From Planctomycetota bacterium (lineage in GTDB: Bacteria; Planctomycetota; Phycisphaerae; Phycisphaerales; UBA5793), in contig CAUJHZ010000064.1 in assembly GCA_963205185.1 (NCBI GenBank), forward strand, positions 1 to 39,849: 39,849 nt of DNA, in the 5' to 3' direction. The position numbers were made by a program, and so were the translations under genes. Of the stretch, positions 32,089 through 39,849 are shown in pieces (the first letter of the stretch is position 1; each line of letters begins with the position of its first letter). Below the pieces are notes generated by a model. It worked only from the letters and a program-made list of their open reading frames with translations, was not told the DNA's origin and searched no databases.

Positions 32089-32583
32089 TTACCGAGCTGC
32101 GGCCGCAGGTTGTAGAAGCTTCGTATCCAGCGTGATCTTCGGCCCGGCCAGCGCTTTGGAGACTGGACAGCTCGACTTTCCTACCTCTGTGATTCTCTTG
32201 AACGCCGCTGGCTCGATGTCCGCACTCTTCGCTTCGGACACCAAATCGATGCGCGTGATCGCGTACCCATGGACCTGTTTCTCGAGGTTTACCCTTGCGG
32301 TGGTCTGAATGCTGTATGGCGTGATGCCGGCCTTGCCGAGTTCCAGCGAAAGCTCCATCAAAACGCAATCCGCATGAGCCGCGGCGACCAGTTCCTCGGG
32401 ATTCGAGCCCATGCCGTTCCCGAAGGGCGAGCCGAACGAGTACTGCCCTTCCCACGCGCCGCTGCCCAGCCTGATCGTGCCCATGCCACTGTTGAGATTG
32501 CCCTTCCATATTGCGATTGATTCGCGGGTCGGAACAATGTTGAGTCCCCCTCTTGTCTTTGCTCGCAGGAACTCGGAAGTCAA
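32089..32583 (-). CDS. OsmC-family peroxiredoxin
   Basis: 164 residues if started at TTG 32583. Family features: IAIWKGNLNSGMGTIRLGSG, FGNGMGSNPEELVAAAHADC with peroxidatic C73, and C139 in SSCPVSKALAG. OsmC enzymes reduce organic hydroperoxides with thiol cofactors. The start is uncertain: AGGGGG precedes an in-frame ATT at a good distance, and TTG lacks a clear ribosome binding site. It is the last gene of a three-gene transcript behind box promoter 4, 15 bases after the previous gene. Confidence 0.88.
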   Translation of the reverse strand: MTSEFLRAKTRGGLNIVPTRESIAIWKGNLNSGMGTIRLGSGAWEGQYSFGSPFGNGMGSNPEELVAAAHADCVLMELSLELGKAGITPYSIQTTARVNLEKQVHGYAITRIDLVSEAKSADIEPAAFKRITEVGKSSCPVSKALAGPKITLDTKLLQPAAAAR

Positions 32584-32598
32584 ATCAATCGCAACGGC

Positions 32599-32856
32599 CT
32601 ACCCGATCCAGCATTCCGGCGGCAGGCATGGCTCGCCCGTATCGGCCGGCGCGTCTGCACGGTCCTGGTGCGGACGCGCAGCCGGCTCGCTGATCAACTG
32701 CCGATGGCGCCCGGCAGGCTGATTGATGCCAGGGCTCGTGTGCCGAGCTGTTCTGCGCTCCGCCTCCGGCGTGTCGACATCACGGCATCCGCTTGAAGTT
32801 AGAAGCAGTTGCGCCTTCTTCAGAACAATCGGATCGTGCGTGCGTGATGGCGCCAT
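32599..32856 (-). CDS. Small hypothetical protein of the OsmC operon
   Basis: 85 residues from ATG 32856 with AGGAG eight bases upstream. It starts MAPSRTHDPIVLKKAQLLL and ends in a proline/arginine-rich, probably disordered tail containing two cysteines. No family recognised. It lies 47 bases after the 85-residue gene upstream and 15 before OsmC. Confidence 0.6.
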   Translation of the reverse strand: MAPSRTHDPIVLKKAQLLLTSSGCRDVDTPEAERRTARHTSPGINQPAGRHRQLISEPAARPHQDRADAPADTGEPCLPPECWIG

Positions 32857-32903
32857 GAGAGATCTCCTGTACATGGTTGGGGCGGTTGCGAGCACATCAG
32901 CGT

Positions 32904-33161
32904 TCAAACGCAGCCGTCCTTGATTTCGCGCGCGATCATCTCCTTCAACGTCTTGACGATCGCCTGATCCTGCTGCTTGACCTCGCGCCAGAACTGCTGC
33001 AGATCGGGGCGGCCCTCGGCATTGGCGATGTGCTGGTCGTAGCGCCAGGGGCCGTCCAGTCGCTTGCTCAACTCGTGAATGAGGTCATGGTCATGATTCT
33101 CGCAACCCTTGCACTGTCCGATCGCGGCCTGGTTCGGCTTCTTCTCAGCGGTGACTGACAT
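32904..33161 (-). CDS. Small helical protein, first gene of the OsmC operon
   Basis: 85 residues from ATG 33161, preferred over ATG 33173 because GGAGG then lies five bases upstream. After CKGCENHDHDLIHELSKRLD and RYDQHIANAEG comes LQQFWREVKQQDQAIVKTLKEMI, a pattern of two long helices with His/Asp/Glu residues reminiscent of ferritin- or hemerythrin-like short proteins. Two cysteines at the start (CKGC) could bind metal. Function unknown; transcribed from box promoter 4. Confidence 0.65.
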   Translation of the reverse strand: MSVTAEKKPNQAAIGQCKGCENHDHDLIHELSKRLDGPWRYDQHIANAEGRPDLQQFWREVKQQDQAIVKTLKEMIAREIKDGCV

Positions 33162-33198
33162 GGGGCCCTCCATTCGTGAGTTAGATTTGACCGGCGCC

Positions 33199-34236
33199 TC
33201 ATGCCGTGTGCCACGACGATGTAGTGAAGCGCTTGATCCAGAGCATTAAACCACCCGGCGGCGCAGACCCGCTACGAGGACATTTCCCCCATGTGCATCG
33301 AGTCTTCGCCCGGTCCGGCTGGGTTGGAGCCTGTTCGTGAAAGCCCATACGACTCTGGTGGTTCAGCAGCAGGTAGCAATGGATCAGCCCGCGGTACGGC
33401 CGCCAGATTGCGAGGATTCGATGCATATGGTCGAAGTTGGACCGCTGCTTGTGCTGCAACCAGTGTTGCATTTTGTTCTGGCTGCCCACATCGTCAGCGG
33501 GAAACACATCCATCCGTCCCAGGCCGCGCAGCAGGACGTACTGCGCGGTCCAGCGACCGATCCCGTTCAGGTCAATGAGACGATCCTGCGCTGCTGCGGT
33601 ATCCATACTCGCAAGCGCCTCTAGGTCCAAGCTGCCTTCGACGACCGATTTCGCAATGTCGAGAATGACCTGCGCCTTGCGGATGCTGAAGCCGAGTTTG
33701 CCAAGATGCGACGGCGCTGCGGACGCGAGATCGATCGGCCGAAGGAAAGCGTGGTGTTCGCCGACCGCCAAGCCGTAGGCGCGAGAGAGGCGGTTGAGCA
33801 GGTGGATCCCGACCTGCAACGAAAGCCGCCGGCACGCGATGCCGTTGACCAGTGCCTCGAACACCGACGGCAAACGCGGCGGCTTAATGCCAATGAAGGG
33901 ATCGATGAGGCCGGCAAGGCGCGGGTCGTTTTCGGCCAGTCGACTGAATGAGTGCAAGTCGATGTTGAGGCCAAGCATGGTATCGAGCGTCAAGATCAGC
34001 GCTTCACGCGTGGCGCGACTCAGGCGCGAGCCTTTGGTCGTGACGGTCAATTGCGGCGCGCCAGCAGAGCCGCGTTGCACCACGGCCACTTCAACGGGCA
34101 CATCGTCCAGCAGGAGCACACGGCGATAGGTCGCTCCATCCCAACGGTCCATGCCGTTGATCGGAAGGCGGCGCAGCACCCAGACCGTCAAGTCCAATCG
34201 GAACGGCGGCAGAGGTTTCATCGTGAAGACAGCCAT
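33199..34236 (-). CDS. alkA: AlkA-like DNA-3-methyladenine glycosylase II
   Basis: 345 residues. It removes alkylated purines in base excision repair. The helix-hairpin-helix LNGIGRWTAQYVLLRGLG (223-240) and MDVFPADDVG with catalytic D249 match AlkA. The N-terminal 100 residues carry the AlkA-type beta domain (RLDLTVWVLRRLPINGMDRW). The last 45 residues (about 300-345) leave the family and cover the box promoter of the next operon, so the functional C-terminus may be shorter in ancestors. ATG 34221 is a possible alternative start. Coding begins 14 bases after the upstream small gene. Confidence 0.88.
   Translation of the reverse strand: MAVFTMKPLPPFRLDLTVWVLRRLPINGMDRWDGATYRRVLLLDDVPVEVAVVQRGSAGAPQLTVTTKGSRLSRATREALILTLDTMLGLNIDLHSFSRLAENDPRLAGLIDPFIGIKPPRLPSVFEALVNGIACRRLSLQVGIHLLNRLSRAYGLAVGEHHAFLRPIDLASAAPSHLGKLGFSIRKAQVILDIAKSVVEGSLDLEALASMDTAAAQDRLIDLNGIGRWTAQYVLLRGLGRMDVFPADDVGSQNKMQHWLQHKQRSNFDHMHRILAIWRPYRGLIHCYLLLNHQSRMGFHEQAPTQPDRAKTRCTWGKCPRSGSAPPGGLMLWIKRFTTSSWHTA
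33245..33293 (-). promoter_or_regulatory. Box promoter 4, upstream of the OsmC operon
   Basis: Minus strand: CATGGGGGAAATGTCC at 33293-33278, 27 bases, then TTTAAT at 33250-33245. It lies inside the 3' end of the upstream AlkA reading frame and 84 bases before ATG 33161, giving a leader of roughly 75 bases. Confidence 0.65.
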
Positions 34237-34249
34237 GGAGTGCTTGTGC

Positions 34250-34540
34250 TCACCTCTTGCGTGTCTGGCGCTGCCGCATCTTGGCCAGCGTGACGCGCAG
34301 ATACCGCTGGTAACCCGCGGGGCTCATCCATCCCTTCGGGCAGTCAACGCGGCGCAGAGCCTTTGCGGCCAACATCAGGAACTGATGCGAATGGCTCGTC
34401 TTTCGACGCACCCTCACCCGCCAGGCGCTTCCAAATGCGGCGGGAACCCGGCCAATACGGCCATCTGGAATGCAAACGCAATCACCGGCGCGCAGGGACG
34501 TTCGCGAATTGATGCGCCTGGAAAGTTTCGCGCTCATCAT
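34250..34540 (-). CDS. Small conserved basic protein upstream of alkA
   Basis: 96 residues. [31 protein letters not shown] and [17 protein letters not shown] suggest a small beta-barrel (KOW/SH3-like) followed by a helix. I have the impression that similar short proteins exist next to mobile or regulatory genes, but no function is known to me. It ends 14 bases before the AlkA start, so they form one operon divergent from the molybdoenzyme operon. Confidence 0.6.
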   Translation of the reverse strand: MMSAKLSRRINSRTSLRAGDCVCIPDGRIGRVPAAFGSAWRVRVRRKTSHSHQFLMLAAKALRRVDCPKGWMSPAGYQRYLRVTLAKMRQRQTRKR

Positions 34541-34598
34541 GAATGAGCCTATGCCGATGCTTCAATACTTCACGCCTCCGCAACCGGACGCTGACCGC

Positions 34599-34646
34599 GA
34601 TAGGGGAGATTTCCGCATAGCTCCTGCGCGCCGCGCGCCGCATGAT
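34599..34646 (+). promoter_or_regulatory. Box promoter 5, upstream of the molybdoenzyme operon
   Basis: GATAGGGGAGATTTCC at 34599-34614, exactly 26 bases, then CATGAT at 34641-34646. The start of transcription would be near 34653, which excludes start codons of the operon's first frame upstream of it and decides for TTG 34758. Confidence 0.75.
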
Positions 34647-34757
34647 GCATCTCCAGCGCCGTACGAAGCAAACGCCAGGAACGGAGCGCGGCAAAGGCCC
34701 ATTTGCACTGCCCCGAGTCAATGCGGAGTTCAGCGGCCGAATCGAAGGGAAACCCCA

Positions 34758-35855
34758 TTGTCGACGTCACTTCTCAAATCCGGTCTCTGGGCCACGATCG
34801 TCACCGGATTACTCGCGATTCTGATCTTGCTGGGATCGCGTAACCTGGCGCACCTCGACGCGGCGCTGGTGGGGTATCTCTTCGCGTCACTCTTTGCCAC
34901 CTTCGGGTTGACCTACCGATACACGATGTGGCTACAGCGCCCGCCGACCGCGATGTACTGGCGGCGAGGGTGGCGAGTGTTCTTTCGCTCGGGCCATCTG
35001 TGGAGAAACACGGCGGAGTGGTTCCGGCGTTTCTTCCGGGGTTTTGCCCTGAATATCTTCATCTGGAAGCGAGGCCGATCCCGTTGGGCCGCGCACTGGC
35101 TGATCATGTGGGGCTGCATTCTCGCGTCCGCGATCACCTTCCCGCTCGTCTTCGGCTGGATCCACTTCGAGACTCTGCCGGGCAACTTTGAGTGGTATCG
35201 TGCGTACGTCTTCGGCGTGCCGACCTTTGCCTTCCCAATCGACTCCATCCTCGGGTTCGTCACGTTTCACGGACTGGTGTGGGCGGCCTTTCTTGTGATC
35301 GGCGGCGTGATGATCGCGATGCGACGCCGCATGCGCGAGCACGGTGCGGCGGCGGTGCAGGAATTTGGCGAAGACATCCTTCCGCTCATCCTGCTCTTTG
35401 CCATCAGCGTCACCGGGCTGATGCTCACGGCGAGTTACACGTGGATGCGGGGCTACGCCTTTGACTTCCTCGCCATCCTGCACGCGATCACCGTCATCTT
35501 CACGCTGCTCTACCTGCCATTTGGCAAGTTCTTTCACATCTTCCAGCGCCCGGCGCAATTGGGCGTCGCGTTCTACATGGATGTGGGCGCCGCGGGCGGA
35601 CAAGCCGTATGCCGGCGCTGCGGGGAGCCATTCGCATCACGAATGCAGGTGGAAGACCTGATCACCGTGGAACATCAACTCGGATATCGATACGAACTGC
35701 CGAACTCGTCCGTCGAGCACTACCAGTGGATCTGTCCGCGCTGCCGGCGCTCGATGCTGGCGGTGGCGCAAGGCGCCCTGTGGGAGTCGGCTCGTGCGGA
35801 AGAATCGCGAGCGTCAGCGCTCACCAACGCAATGGACCCTGCAGGATTCGAGTGA
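34758..35855 (+). CDS. Membrane subunit of a molybdoenzyme complex with Cys-rich cytosolic tail
   Basis: 365 residues from TTG 34758, with AAGGGA nine bases upstream; the longer open frame begins upstream of the promoter. About six hydrophobic segments, with [20 protein letters not shown] and [20 protein letters not shown], resemble cytochrome b/NarI-type or HdrE-like membrane subunits; [23 protein letters not shown] and [12 protein letters not shown] place histidines suitable for haem b. After the last helix the tail carries [11 protein letters not shown] and WICPRCRRS, two CxxC pairs forming a possible zinc or rubredoxin-like site. It probably exchanges electrons between the quinone pool and the Fe-S subunits. 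Confidence 0.75.
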   Translation: MSTSLLKSGLWATIVTGLLAILILLGSRNLAHLDAALVGYLFASLFATFGLTYRYTMWLQRPPTAMYWRRGWRVFFRSGHLWRNTAEWFRRFFRGFALNIFIWKRGRSRWAAHWLIMWGCILASAITFPLVFGWIHFETLPGNFEWYRAYVFGVPTFAFPIDSILGFVTFHGLVWAAFLVIGGVMIAMRRRMREHGAAAVQEFGEDILPLILLFAISVTGLMLTASYTWMRGYAFDFLAILHAITVIFTLLYLPFGKFFHIFQRPAQLGVAFYMDVGAAGGQAVCRRCGEPFASRMQVEDLITVEHQLGYRYELPNSSVEHYQWICPRCRRSMLAVAQGALWESARAEESRASALTNAMDPAGFE

Positions 35856-35891
35856 TTCACCCGCGATCCGTCACGGCATAGATGGAGCATC

Positions 35892-38138
35892 ATGGCCACC
35901 CTGCCCGCCGAAAAACTTCAGATCATCCAGGAATACGGCCCGCACGGCGCGTTCATGTCGGGCATCCGCCTCGACCCCGGCGTCGAACCCGATCGGATCG
36001 TCAAGACCCACTGCTGTTTCTGCGGACAACAGTGCGGCATCCAACTCAAGGTCAAGGACGAGCAGGTCATTGGCTTTGAACCCTGGCTCGAGTTCCCCTT
36101 CAACCGCGGAATGCTCTGCCCGAAAGGCGTGAAGCGCTATCTCCAGGACTCACACCCGGATCGATTGCTCAACGCCGTCGAGCGCGACGCGTCTGTCCCG
36201 AGCGGGTTCAAACCGATCGAGTACGAAGCAGCGATCCGTCGGGTGGCGGAGGCGATCAAGCGCATCCAGAACGAACATGGCCCCGATTCCTTTGCCATCC
36301 TCACGGGCGCGAGTCTCACGACGGAGAAGGCGTATCTGATCGGAAAGTTCGCTCGCATGGCGCTGCGAACGGCGAACATTGACTACAACGGCCGCTTGTG
36401 CATGGTGAGCGCCGCGGCGGGCAACAAGAAAGCGTTTGGGATTGACCGGGCGGCGAATCCATGGAGCGACATTCCGAAGTCCGAAGTCGTCTGGATCAGC
36501 GGCGCCAATGTCGGCGAGTGCGCCCCCATCACCACCGACTATGTCTGGCAGGCGCGCGAGAACGGCGCGAAGATCATCGTCGTCGATCCGCGCATCACGC
36601 CCATTGCCCGTACGTGCGATCTTTTCCTGCCCGTGAAGCCGGGACGCGATGCGGCTTTGTTCAATGGCATCCTGCATCTCATGATCGAACACGACTGGAT
36701 CGATCATGCGTTCATTGAAAGACACACCGTCGGGTTCGATGCCGTCGCGGCCAGCGTGAAAGAATGGACGCCGCAGAAGACCGCCGACGTGACGGGCATT
36801 GCGGTCAAGGCGATCCAGCGCGCCGCGGAATGGTGGGGAACGGCCAAGTCGAGTTTCCTCATGCACGCGCGCGGGATCGAGCACCACGCGCACGGCGTGC
36901 AGAACGTGCTGGGCGCCATCAACATCGTCCTCGCCTCGGGTCGCATCGGGCGCGAAGGCGGGGGCTACGCCACGATCACCGGTCAGGGCAATGGGCAGGG
37001 CGGGCGCGAGCACGGCCAGAAGTGTGATCAATTGCCCGGCGCACGGGATATCTCCAACCCCGAACACCGCGCGTTCATCTGCAAAGTCTGGGGGATCGAA
37101 GAAGCGGATCTGCCCAAGGCCGGCGTGGACGCCTACGAGATCATCCGCCAGATCGATCGGGGAGAGATTCGCGGGCTGATCAGCATCTGCTTCAATCCGC
37201 AAGTCTCTCTGCCGGACAACAACTTCGTCAGCCAGGCGCTGGACAAACTCGAGTTCTACGCCGCGATTGACTTCTTCCTGAACGAGACGGCCCAGCACGC
37301 CGACATCGTCCTTCCCGGCTCGCTGCATGAAGAAGATGAAGGCACAGTCACACAACTCGAAGGACGCGTGATCAAGATCAACAAGGCAGTCGACTGTCCC
37401 GGCGAAGCCCGACAGGACTGGAAGATCATCCAGGACATCGCCCACACCCTGGGGCGGGAACACGGCCTGACGTTTGCCTCACCCGCGGAAATCTTCGACG
37501 AACTTCGTATCGCCAGCAAGGGCGGTGTGGCGGACTACTCGGGCATCACTTACGAGAAGATTGAGAAGCAATTCGGCGTGTTCTGGCCATGCCCGAGCGA
37601 TGATCATCCCGGGACGCCGCGTCTGTTTGAGCCCGGCTCGTGGAATCCGGTCGCCAAGGGCTCCGGGCCGTTCTACTTCCCGGATGGCAAAGCACGCTTC
37701 AACATCGCGCAGTACCGCCCGCCCGTCGAAGATACGGACGCCGAGTACCCGCTCATGCTCACGACCGGGCGCGTGGTCAGCCACTTTCTCTCCGGCTCGC
37801 AGACGAGGCGCATTGGCCCGCTTGTGGAGCAGTATCCCGAGCCGCGTATCGAATTGCATCCGCGGCTCGCCGAGCAACATGGCATCGCGGACAACGACTG
37901 GGTGACGGCCGAGACGCGGCGCGGCGACACGACGCTGCGGGCGATGGTCGTCACCACCATTCGGCCCGACACCATCTTCATCCCCTACCACTGGCCGGGA
38001 CGCAAGAGCGCCAACCAACTCACCAACTCGGCCCAGGATCCGATCTCCAAGATTCCAGAGTACAAGGCGTGCGCCGTGCGCATCCGCAGGGCCCAGGGCC
38101 CACCCGATTGGGAGGCCGAACTCGAACCGCAGCAGTGA
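35892..38138 (+). CDS. Molybdopterin oxidoreductase, NarB/Nas nitrate reductase-like
   Basis: 748 residues. The N-terminal [4Fe-4S] motif is C41-x2-C44-x3-C48 and C76 (GMLCPKG). [12 protein letters not shown] has C170 as the likely Mo ligand, as in Nap/Nas enzymes; formate dehydrogenases have Sec or Cys in a different setting. [14 protein letters not shown] and [19 protein letters not shown] bind the pterin guanine dinucleotides. No twin-arginine signal, so the protein is cytoplasmic. GGAG precedes the ATG. The combination with a Rieske protein and a membrane subunit rather than a flavoprotein argues for a membrane-linked reductase or dehydrogenase. Substrate (nitrate, formate or other) cannot be decided from sequence. 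Confidence 0.85.
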   Translation: MATLPAEKLQIIQEYGPHGAFMSGIRLDPGVEPDRIVKTHCCFCGQQCGIQLKVKDEQVIGFEPWLEFPFNRGMLCPKGVKRYLQDSHPDRLLNAVERDASVPSGFKPIEYEAAIRRVAEAIKRIQNEHGPDSFAILTGASLTTEKAYLIGKFARMALRTANIDYNGRLCMVSAAAGNKKAFGIDRAANPWSDIPKSEVVWISGANVGECAPITTDYVWQARENGAKIIVVDPRITPIARTCDLFLPVKPGRDAALFNGILHLMIEHDWIDHAFIERHTVGFDAVAASVKEWTPQKTADVTGIAVKAIQRAAEWWGTAKSSFLMHARGIEHHAHGVQNVLGAINIVLASGRIGREGGGYATITGQGNGQGGREHGQKCDQLPGARDISNPEHRAFICKVWGIEEADLPKAGVDAYEIIRQIDRGEIRGLISICFNPQVSLPDNNFVSQALDKLEFYAAIDFFLNETAQHADIVLPGSLHEEDEGTVTQLEGRVIKINKAVDCPGEARQDWKIIQDIAHTLGREHGLTFASPAEIFDELRIASKGGVADYSGITYEKIEKQFGVFWPCPSDDHPGTPRLFEPGSWNPVAKGSGPFYFPDGKARFNIAQYRPPVEDTDAEYPLMLTTGRVVSHFLSGSQTRRIGPLVEQYPEPRIELHPRLAEQHGIADNDWVTAETRRGDTTLRAMVVTTIRPDTIFIPYHWPGRKSANQLTNSAQDPISKIPEYKACAVRIRRAQGPPDWEAELEPQQ

Positions 38139-38209
38139 GGCAGTTGAAGCGCCGTGGGCGGCCTCGGCATCGGGGCGCCTGAATCCGCGACGTCATGACA
38201 GGAGTGGTG

Positions 38210-38833
38210 ATGCCCGTTCCGGAACACCTTGAGTTCTTTATTGACCCCAGTCGCTGCATCGGATGCGAATCGTGCGTGCAGGCGTGCAGCGAGTGCGACA
38301 CGCATCGCGGCCATTCGATGATCCATCTCGAATACGTCGAACGCTCGCGAACCACGCAGACGACGCCGGTGATCTGCATGCACTGCGACTCTCCGACCTG
38401 CGCGGAAGTCTGCCCGGCGGACGCCATCAAGCGCACCGAGGACGGCGTGGTGCAGAGCGCCCGCAAGCCGCGCTGCATCGCGTGCAGCAACTGTGTACTG
38501 GCGTGCCCCTTCGGCGTGCCAAAGATGAAGTCCGATCTCGAACTGATGATGAAGTGCGATATGTGCTACGACCGCAGTTCGGTGGGCAAGAAGCCGATGT
38601 GCGCGTCGGTGTGTCCCAGTCAGGCGCTGTTCTTTGGCGCGCGCGAGGAGATCGAGCGCCTGCGCAAGCGATCGGCGGCGGTCAACCGCTTTCGCTTCGG
38701 CAACCAAACGGTAACGACGAAGGTGAACATGATGGTGCCGCGCGACGCCCGCCCCGAATACGTTGATGTGGCCGCAGCGATGGAGGAGGATTCGCTCGGC
38801 GGGGACATCATGCTCAACGTGTTGTCGACTTAG
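38210..38833 (+). CDS. Four-cluster ferredoxin subunit (DmsB/NrfC-like)
   Basis: 207 residues from ATG 38210, chosen because GGAG lies five bases upstream; ATG 38195 is the alternative. Cysteine motifs [39 protein letters not shown] and MKCDMCYDR with CASVCP give four [4Fe-4S] sites, the pattern of electron-transfer subunits of molybdoenzymes. No Tat signal, in line with a cytoplasmic complex. It would connect the Mo subunit with the Rieske and membrane subunits. Confidence 0.9.
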   Translation: MPVPEHLEFFIDPSRCIGCESCVQACSECDTHRGHSMIHLEYVERSRTTQTTPVICMHCDSPTCAEVCPADAIKRTEDGVVQSARKPRCIACSNCVLACPFGVPKMKSDLELMMKCDMCYDRSSVGKKPMCASVCPSQALFFGAREEIERLRKRSAAVNRFRFGNQTVTTKVNMMVPRDARPEYVDVAAAMEEDSLGGDIMLNVLST

Positions 38834-38888
38834 TACCCCAGTGTGCGGCAGCAACGACCGAGAGGACCCTTCACAGGCAGGCAGACAC

Positions 38889-39437
38889 ATGACCCGACCT
38901 GATCTCAATCAAATCGTTAGAACTCCGGACGGGCGACCCGAGGTCGAACAACCCAAGTGGCGTCGCGACTTTCCGATCGATCTCCCGCAGGACGAGTACG
39001 TTGCGCGGCGCGATTTCACCAAGTTCATGGTTCTTACCAGTCTCGCCTTCGCGGTCGGTCAAATCTGGATCGGAATCGAAAACTGGCGGCGCCGACGGCG
39101 CGGCCAGCCGCCGATCGCGGAGATCGCCAAGGTGAGTGACGTACCGATCGGTTCGACGATCACTTTCGCGTATCCTCAGCCGCATGACGCCTGCCTGCTC
39201 GTTCGCACCGGAGAACTGACTTGGCTGGCCTACGCCCAGGAGTGCACGCATCTCGCGTGCGCGGTCATTCCGGAAGTCGACAAAGGCCAGTTTCGTTGTC
39301 CTTGCCACCATGGCTACTTTAGTCTCACCACGGGCCGGCCCATCGCCGGGCCGCCGCGCCGGCCTCTGCCGCGCATCACGCTCGATGTACGAAATGGCGC
39401 GGTCTATGCCACCGGCGTGGAGGAACGCACCACATGA
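38889..39437 (+). CDS. Membrane-anchored Rieske iron-sulfur protein
   Basis: 182 residues from ATG 38889. An N-terminal stretch FTKFMVLTSLAFAVGQIWIG anchors the protein. The [2Fe-2S] ligands are in ECTHLACAVIP and CPCHHGYFSL; two further cysteines can form the stabilising disulfide of the Rieske fold. The first part (RRDFPIDLPQDEYVARRDF) is cytosolic. It ends in an ATGA overlap with the next gene. A Rieske subunit beside a Mo-reductase and a four-cluster ferredoxin suggests coupling with quinol oxidation. Confidence 0.9.
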   Translation: MTRPDLNQIVRTPDGRPEVEQPKWRRDFPIDLPQDEYVARRDFTKFMVLTSLAFAVGQIWIGIENWRRRRRGQPPIAEIAKVSDVPIGSTITFAYPQPHDACLLVRTGELTWLAYAQECTHLACAVIPEVDKGQFRCPCHHGYFSLTTGRPIAGPPRRPLPRITLDVRNGAVYATGVEERTT

Positions 39438-39676
39438 GCGACCCGCGCAATCGAAAAGTGCCCTTCTTCTCGCGATCCCAACGCATGGCCGTCGTGCATG
39501 GCATACTCTGCTTTGTCCTGATTCTTGATGTGCTTCAACTATGGTTGTTGACGGCGACGATGAACGCCTGGCTCGGAGGTGACTCGGCCGTAATCTGGCC
39601 GGCCGCAATTGTCAGCATCGTCTGCGTGGGTCTCAATCTCGGATTGCTCCGCTACCTGTACAGGATGGAGCGATGA
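39434..39676 (+). CDS. Small membrane protein of the DUF6755 type
   Basis: 80 residues with two hydrophobic segments (VVHGILCFVLILDVLQLWLL; VIWPAAIVSIVCVGLNLGLL) and a basic end. It overlaps the Rieske gene by four bases (ATGA) and the next, interrupted gene by four bases, so it sits in a tightly coupled operon. I recall similar short proteins accompanying such Rieske and ferredoxin genes; function unknown. Confidence 0.7.
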   Translation: MSDPRNRKVPFFSRSQRMAVVHGILCFVLILDVLQLWLLTATMNAWLGGDSAVIWPAAIVSIVCVGLNLGLLRYLYRMER

Positions 39677-39723
39677 GCCAACCGATCCAGCCGCACCAGG
39701 CCCACGCCGCTAAGAGCCCCTAA
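39673..39723 (+). pseudogene. 5' stub of the next operon gene, truncated by an IS element
   Basis: ATG 39673 overlaps the DUF6755-type stop and starts MSQPIQPHQAHAAK, then enters the IS end and stops after 16 codons at TAA 39721-39723. The coupling shows that the operon continued; the rest of the gene lies beyond the element or is lost. Confidence 0.55.
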
Positions 39724-39849
39724 CACAATAGCGGTTTGAGTTTGTTGAAGCAGATGAGGCTGCAGCCGATGGAGAGGAAGGCCTGATGGATTTCGCCGGT
39801 GCGTTCATAGCGAATGCGAAGTCGGCGGTACTGGTGCAGCCAGGCGATG
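39715..39849 (-). mobile_element. IS5-family element, right part outside the window
   Basis: CTAA at 39710-39713 is followed by GAGCCCCTAACAC, the likely terminal repeat; CTAA fits the YTAR-type target of the IS427 group. A transposase gene reads toward this end. The element has entered the molybdoenzyme operon. Confidence 0.7.
39720..39849 (-). CDS. IS5-family transposase, C-terminal part
   Basis: The minus-strand frame gives IAWLHQYRRLRIRYERTG then EIHQAFLSIGCSLICFN and a TAG stop at 39722-39720. This is the characteristic C-terminus of IS5/IS1031-type transposases (WLHQYRRLRIRYER). The 5' part lies outside the window. It differs from the transposase at 31387-32040, so two distinct elements are present. 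Confidence 0.85.
   Translation of the reverse strand, partial: IAWLHQYRRLRIRYERTGEIHQAFLSIGCSLICFNKLKPLLC

Overview
The window is a high-GC bacterial chromosome segment. Its wide use of ATG/GTG starts, its two-component genes with HDOD and HPt modules, and a prophage whose head proteins resemble those I associate with planctomycete genomes suggest a Planctomycetota-like host. That assignment is inference: there is no rRNA or tRNA gene here to test it.

Region 1 (1-7300) is a decayed prophage. A terminase large subunit gene and a small upstream partner lie on the minus strand. Diverging from them are four small phage genes and a head/structural block on the plus strand. The terminase lacks its nuclease half, the capsid gene carries an in-frame amber codon and an abnormal N-terminus, the next gene looks N-terminally cut, and no portal gene is visible. 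At the left edge the truncated terminase abuts a truncated HhH-type repair gene, which marks a rearrangement junction.

Region 2 (7400-14800) carries ion-homeostasis genes on the plus strand: a ClC channel with CBS domains, a small two-helix membrane protein, a Kef-type antiporter with an RCK domain, and a TerC-PGPGW membrane protein preceded by a yybP-ykoY manganese riboswitch. A paralogue of the small membrane protein is joined in frame to the 3' end of the TerC gene. Region 3 (14850-20530) is a minus-strand signalling trio: a hybrid kinase with receiver and HPt, a receiver-HDOD protein, and a receiver-histidine kinase.

Region 4 (21168-34540) is a stress/low-oxygen island. It holds STAS, Dps, a ferredoxin-reductase-like flavoprotein, GTP cyclohydrolase I, a DoxX-like protein, two DUF2934 proteins, an HMA-like protein, a PAS histidine kinase with a LuxR-type response regulator, DUF488, a ribosome hibernation factor, OsmC and AlkA, plus relics of GAPDH, a cupin and a transposase. 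Region 5 (34599-39723) is a molybdenum oxidoreductase operon: membrane subunit, NarB/Nas-like catalytic subunit, four-cluster ferredoxin, Rieske protein and a small membrane protein. An IS5-type element cuts off the next gene.

The most striking signal is a promoter architecture shared by five transcription units of regions 4 and 5. A 16-bp box close to GATAGGGGAAGTTTCC is followed, 26 bases later (27 in one case), by a -10 element (CATGAT in three of five). It precedes dps-STAS, DUF2934-HMA, the hibernation factor gene, a small-ORF/OsmC operon and the molybdoenzyme operon. The histidine kinase inside this island has a FixL-like PAS domain that keeps the residues corresponding to the haem-ligand histidine and O2-contact arginine. 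I therefore infer an oxygen-responsive two-component system controlling a local dormancy/anaerobic regulon.
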